DNA of 64,000 nucleotides from Arthrobacter sp. ISL-30 (GTDB lineage Bacteria; Actinomycetota; Actinomycetes; Actinomycetales; Micrococcaceae). Under the pieces are notes generated by a model. That model saw nothing but the letters and a program-made list of their open reading frames with translations, had not been told where the DNA came from and did not search any database. The number at the start of each line of letters is the position of its first letter. The stretch's first letter is position 1. Positions 60,414-64,000 of the stretch are shown piece after piece. Made by a program: the position numbers and the translations under genes. The DNA is taken from NCBI RefSeq assembly GCF_018613855.1, contig NZ_JAGGPK010000044.1, positions 1 to 64,000 of the forward strand. The letters are read 5' to 3'.

Positions 60414-61778
60414 ATGTTTGATCTTTCCCAAGCGGCACCCCGGACTGCCAGGCTCACAGCGCTTGGCGTCGGCGTCGGCGTCGCTCTTCTAGCCACAGCT
60501 TGTGGTGGACCCTCCACACCAGGCTCAACTGGAACCACCACGGCCGGGGCCGGAGGAATCTCCTGTCCTGCTCCTGGTGCGGGGGCCGGTACCGCCACTA
60601 CCCAGGCCGCCGCCGCCCCCACGGGACCAGTACCTGCCTCGACCACCACCACCGACACGCCACTGAAGATTGGCTCGCTGCTGCCCACAACGGGCAACCT
60701 GGCCTTCCTTGGCCCACCCGAAATTGCCGGCGTCAACCTCGCCATCAAGGAGATCAACGCCGCTGGCGGCGTCCTTGGCAAGCCCGTAGAGGTGATCCAC
60801 CGCGACTCCGGCGACACCAAGACGGACACGGCAACTCAATCCACTACCGCGCTCCTAGCGGCAGGTTCCCAAGCGATTATCGGGGCGGCATCGTCCTCGG
60901 TGTCCAAGACGGTCATCAACCAGATCACGGGTGCGGGCGTCGTGCACTTCTCGCCGGCCAACACCTCGCCGGACTTCACCACATGGGATGACAAGGGCCT
61001 CTACTGGCGCACAGCTCCTTCCGATGTGCTCCAGGGCAAGGTTCTTGGCAACTACATGGCCACCTGTGGCGCCCAGACCGTGGGCATGATCGTCCTCAAC
61101 GACGCCTACGGCACCGGCCTGCAGAAGAACGTCAAGGAATCCTTCGAGGCCGCCGGCGGCAAGGTTGTTGCCGAGGAGCTGTACAACACCGGCGACTCCC
61201 AGTTCCAGTCCCAGGTGGACAAGGTGGTGGCTGCCAAGCCGGATGCCATTGCACTGATCACCTTCGATGAGGTGAAGCAGATCGTTCCGCTGCTGACGGC
61301 CAAGGGCATCAAGGGCAGCCAGATGTTCCTCGTTGACGGCAATACTTCGGACTACAGCCAGGTCTTCCAGCCCGGAACGCTTACGGGTGCACATGGAACC
61401 TTCCCTGGAACGTTCACGAAGGACGAATTCAAGCAAGCCCTGCTTTCCGTTGATCCGGCCCTGACGGACTTCACGTACGGCGGCGAATCATATGATGCTG
61501 CGAACCTCATCGCTTTGGCCGCCGAATCCGCGAAGAGCACCAAGGGAACCGATATTGCCGCAAAGCTGAAGGACATGTCCGAAGGCGGAGATAAGTGCAG
61601 CGACTACGCATCCTGCGTCACGCTGCTTCGCAACGGCAAGGACATCGACTACGACGGCAAGTCCGGTCCGATTACCTTCTCTGATGCTGGAGACCCGACC
61701 GAAGCCTACATCGGCATCTACGAGTTCACCAACGAAAACTCGCTGAAGCCGGTTCAGGAAGAGTTCGGCAGGCTGTAA
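60414..61778 (+). CDS. Branched-chain amino-acid-type ABC importer substrate-binding lipoprotein
   Basis: 454 aa, ATG at 60414 with GAGGAGA upstream. Signal peptide with lipobox LLATACGG (lipidated Cys near residue 30). A Thr/Ala/Pro/Gly-rich linker of about 50 residues follows (APGAGAGTATTQAAAAPTG). The mature fold is Peripla_BP_6: LKIGSLLPTTGNLAFLGPPE near 83, AVGAASSSVSKTVINQ-like segment near 160 and YGTGLQKNVKESFEAAGG near 232. LivK-type proteins bind branched-chain amino acids, amides or urea; the ligand is not predictable. Convergent with the livM'-livG-livF genes, a plausible partner set. Confidence 0.88.
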   Translation: MFDLSQAAPRTARLTALGVGVGVALLATACGGPSTPGSTGTTTAGAGGISCPAPGAGAGTATTQAAAAPTGPVPASTTTTDTPLKIGSLLPTTGNLAFLGPPEIAGVNLAIKEINAAGGVLGKPVEVIHRDSGDTKTDTATQSTTALLAAGSQAIIGAASSSVSKTVINQITGAGVVHFSPANTSPDFTTWDDKGLYWRTAPSDVLQGKVLGNYMATCGAQTVGMIVLNDAYGTGLQKNVKESFEAAGGKVVAEELYNTGDSQFQSQVDKVVAAKPDAIALITFDEVKQIVPLLTAKGIKGSQMFLVDGNTSDYSQVFQPGTLTGAHGTFPGTFTKDEFKQALLSVDPALTDFTYGGESYDAANLIALAAESAKSTKGTDIAAKLKDMSEGGDKCSDYASCVTLLRNGKDIDYDGKSGPITFSDAGDPTEAYIGIYEFTNENSLKPVQEEFGRL

Positions 61779-61803
61779 GCCGCATCCGACTGATGCAGTA
61801 GTA

Positions 61804-61835
61804 GAGGCCCCGTTCCTGAAGGAACGGGGCCTCTT
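61804..61835. terminator. Terminator between livK-type and livF genes
   Basis: 13-bp perfect stem GAGGCCCCGTTCC (61804-61816), TGAA loop, complement 61821-61833, then TT. It lies between convergent genes and could serve both. Confidence 0.8.
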
Positions 61836-61874
61836 ACTTGTGCCTGGAGGTTCTTCCTGGCGGCTCTTGCAGCC

Positions 61875-62648
61875 TTAATCCACGTTGTCTGCCAGCGTGC
61901 CAAGGTACAGGTGGATCACCTTCGGGTCACTCATGAGTTCCCGGCCAGTTCCCGTATACGCGTCCTTGCCCTGGTCCAGGACATAGCCGCGGTCACAAAT
62001 CTGCAGGCAGCGGCGCGCGTTCTGCTCCACCATGATGACCGATACTCCGGCGCGGTTGATCTCGTGAACCCGCAGGAACGTCTCGTCCTGCTTGACGGGC
62101 GAAAGGCCGGCGGATGGCTCGTCGAGCAGGAGCACAGCCGGATCCATCATGAGGGCGCGACCCATTGCTACCATCTGCCGCTCTCCGCCAGAGAGGGAGC
62201 CCGCCCGCTGGGCGCGGCGCTTGCCAAGTTCGGGGAACAGGCTGGTGACGAAGTCGAAGCGTTCGGCGAAGGCCTTGGGCCGCTGGTACATCCCCATCTG
62301 CATGTTCTCTTCGATGGTGAGGGTGGCAAACACGTTATTGTTCTGGGGCACGAAGCCCACACCCTGGCTGACCAGCTTGTTAGCTTTCAGTCCCGTGATG
62401 TCCTTGCCCCGAACCACCACCTTGCCTGAGTGGACCTTGACCAGGCCGAACATGGCCTTCAGGAGCGTGGACTTCCCCGCTCCGTTGGGTCCGATAATGC
62501 CGATCAGTTCACCCTTGCGGGCCTCGATGCTGCACCCGTTCAGGATGTTGACGCCGGGAAGGTACCCGGCCACAAGATCAGTGACGCTGACAACGAGGTC
62601 GTCCGTCTGGGAAGGGCTGGCTGCTGGCATTGCACTAGTGGCACTCAT
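61875..62648 (-). CDS. livF: Branched-chain amino-acid-type ABC importer ATPase LivF
   Basis: 257 aa. Walker A GPNGAGKST at 53-61, signature LSGGERQ near 152, Walker B VLLLDEPSAGLSPV near 173 and VIMVEQNARRCLQI near 205 with the LivF-type Glu-Gln in place of the switch His. Overlaps the end of livG by 4 bp (ATGA type). Imports amino acids or related ligands with LivG and the membrane proteins. No unusual insertions apart from a polar first 15 residues. Confidence 0.92.
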   Translation of the reverse strand: MSATSAMPAASPSQTDDLVVSVTDLVAGYLPGVNILNGCSIEARKGELIGIIGPNGAGKSTLLKAMFGLVKVHSGKVVVRGKDITGLKANKLVSQGVGFVPQNNNVFATLTIEENMQMGMYQRPKAFAERFDFVTSLFPELGKRRAQRAGSLSGGERQMVAMGRALMMDPAVLLLDEPSAGLSPVKQDETFLRVHEINRAGVSVIMVEQNARRCLQICDRGYVLDQGKDAYTGTGRELMSDPKVIHLYLGTLADNVD

Positions 62649-63757
62649 TTTTCGTCCTTCTCTTTGAAGCCTGGGTCCTTCATGCCGGATTCCAGCGAGC
62701 CGGGATCCTCGGCGGGGGGCGACTGAAGTCCTTCTGGACTGAGTTCGTGTTGCCTGAGGTCACTGTGGAGCAGGTCGGGGGCAACGGCGTCGATGGCAAT
62801 AATGCCGGCGTCTTCGGTGCCTACAATGGACTCCTCGTCCGCCTCGAGCTCGGCCTCCAGCGCTTTGATGCCTTCCGTGTCGCCGAGGTCGACGTCGTGG
62901 TGGGCACCCAGGTAGGCGTCGATTACGGCGGGGTCCCTCATGACTTCTGCGGGAGGTCCCTCAGCAACGATCCTGCCTTCCGCCATGACCACTACCCAGT
63001 CGGCGATGTGGCGCACCATGTTCATGTCGTGCTCGACGAACAGGACGGTCATGCCTTCTGCCTTGAGGTTCTTGATGTGGTCCAGGAGGGACTGCGTGAG
63101 CGCCGGGTTCACCCCTGCCATTGGCTCGTCAAGCATGACGAGTTTTGGCTTGGCCATGAGGGAACGAGCCATCTCGAGGAGCTTGCGCTGGCCTCCCGAA
63201 AGCGACGCGGCATAGTCGTCCTTCTTGGCGTCGAGCTTGAACTTTTCGAGCAGGGCATCGGCCTGGGTCGTGATCTCCTTTTCCCGAATGCCCCAGAGGT
63301 TTTTGAAGAGGGCCTTGTGGAGCCGTTCACCCGGCTGGTCGGCGCCGCCCAGGCGCATGTTTTCCATGACCGTGAGCTTGCCCATGACCTTGGTCAGCTG
63401 AAAGGTCCGGACCATTCCCATACGCGCCAGTTTGTAGGAGGACACACCTTCGATGTGCCTGCCTTCAAACTTCCATTTACCGGAGTTTGGGGTGTCAAAG
63501 CCGGTCAGAAGGTTGAACAGGGTGGTCTTCCCTGCGCCATTCGGGCCGATGAGGGCTGTGATCTTGTGCCTGGGGACCTCAAGGTATTCGACGTCGACGG
63601 CGTTGATGCCGCCGAAGGAGCGGGTGACTTTTTCCGCCACGAGGATTGGATCCCGCTTCCGGCATCCCGGACCGGCTTCCTCGGCCGCGATGGGCCGGGT
63701 ATCGGTCATGTAGTCGGTGTTTTCGTTGACTTGTACTGACACTTGATGCTCACTCAT
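62645..63757 (-). CDS. livG: Branched-chain amino-acid-type ABC importer ATPase LivG, with C-terminal extension
   Basis: 370 aa; typical LivG has about 255-270. Walker A GPNGAGKTT at 71-79, signature LSGGQRK near 190, Walker B LVMLDEPMAGVNPAL near 208 and VLFVEHDMNMVRHI near 238. Normal LivG ends near PAVIDAYLGAHH (residue 289). The further 80 residues are acidic and Ser/Pro-rich (EAELEADEESIVGTEDAG) with no known domain. The start also has a 35-residue polar lead. ATGA overlaps with livM' and livF show one operon. Confidence 0.9.
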   Translation of the reverse strand: MSEHQVSVQVNENTDYMTDTRPIAAEEAGPGCRKRDPILVAEKVTRSFGGINAVDVEYLEVPRHKITALIGPNGAGKTTLFNLLTGFDTPNSGKWKFEGRHIEGVSSYKLARMGMVRTFQLTKVMGKLTVMENMRLGGADQPGERLHKALFKNLWGIREKEITTQADALLEKFKLDAKKDDYAASLSGGQRKLLEMARSLMAKPKLVMLDEPMAGVNPALTQSLLDHIKNLKAEGMTVLFVEHDMNMVRHIADWVVVMAEGRIVAEGPPAEVMRDPAVIDAYLGAHHDVDLGDTEGIKALEAELEADEESIVGTEDAGIIAIDAVAPDLLHSDLRQHELSPEGLQSPPAEDPGSLESGMKDPGFKEKDEK

Positions 63758-64000
63758 GCGAACGCAAGCTCCTTTTTATTGCCGAAGACGCCCTGCGGCC
63801 TGAAGATCATGAGGAGCATCAGGGCCACCCCCACGAGGATGAAACGCAGCTGGCCGGCCTGGACCGTTGAGATGAAAGTGACCGCTCCCGATTCGATGAG
63901 TCCGGACAGCACGTTCTGCGTCAGGGAGAGAACCACCCAGAAGATCATGGCCCCGACGATCGGCCCAAGGACCGTGGACATACCGCCAAGGAGCAGGACC
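63754..64000 (-). CDS. livM: Branched-chain amino-acid-type ABC importer permease LivM, 3' part
   Basis: Only the last 81 codons are in the window; the gene enters from the right edge. Visible: GGMSTVLGPIVGAMIF (the LivM/LivH Gly-rich motif), two further hydrophobic stretches (FWVVLSLTQNVLSGLI, FILVGVALMLLMIF) and the ending RPQGVFGNKKELAFA typical of LivM. Overlaps livG by 4 bp (ATGA). Confidence 0.85.
   Translation of the reverse strand, partial: VLLLGGMSTVLGPIVGAMIFWVVLSLTQNVLSGLIESGAVTFISTVQAGQLRFILVGVALMLLMIFRPQGVFGNKKELAFA

Overview
This 64 kb window is chromosomal DNA from a high-GC actinobacterium. Gene content, frequent GTG starts, a DUF501/Ppx/FtsB/enolase block and IS110-type DNA all fit a member of the Micrococcaceae, most likely Arthrobacter sensu lato (Pseudarthrobacter or Paenarthrobacter). 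The genus is inferred from gene order and protein style only. Coding density is about 90 percent. There is no prophage, CRISPR array or plasmid origin; the only clear mobile element is one IS110-family insertion sequence.

Layout. 0-5 kb: two secreted low-complexity proteins, a Gfo/Idh/MocA oxidoreductase and a MacB-type ABC exporter. 5-12.4 kb: sugar metabolism, with a secreted pectate lyase under a strong promoter and LacI-type operator, a ChvE/MmsAB-type multiple-sugar ABC importer and its ROK regulator. 12.7-19.8 kb: a proposed lysine-degradation island, with a DavA-like amidase, PucR regulator, alanine-racemase-family protein, APC permease and DavB-like lysine 2-monooxygenase. 19.8-24.4 kb: gamma-carbonic anhydrase, methyltransferase, and a one-carbon block of purU diverging from a ZTP riboswitch that leads glyA-folD. 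24.5-29.5 kb: CHRD protein, a DrrA-type ABC-2 exporter with a chain of coupled mini-ORFs, then the IS110 element. 29.5-34.5 kb: exonuclease III, trpS, 2H phosphoesterase, BrkB-family membrane protein, alpha/beta hydrolase.

34.7-38.2 kb: sdhCDAB (minus strand) with a promoter containing a palindrome. 38.5-41 kb: GDP-mannose pyrophosphorylase and an M20 amidohydrolase. 41.2-51.3 kb: a nucleoside uptake and salvage block (BMP lipoprotein, ATPase, two permeases, cdd, deoA, two DedA paralogues, add). 51.2-57.5 kb: mazG, eno, ftsB, DUF501, ppx and a membrane-anchored mycosin-like protease. 57.5-60.2 kb: type II NADH dehydrogenase behind a Rex-like site, an ACT-GNAT fusion and a tRNA with a UAA anticodon. 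60.4-64 kb: a branched-chain amino-acid-type ABC importer (substrate-binding protein plus divergent livM'-livG-livF).

Cross-cutting signals. A 62-bp palindrome (30-2-30) occurs three times just 3' of genes. About ten genes start 6-8 nt after a TANNNT-like hexamer, as expected for leaderless mRNAs. A GACAGGCTCGATCACC-type repeat lies in one intergenic region and twice in frame inside mazG.
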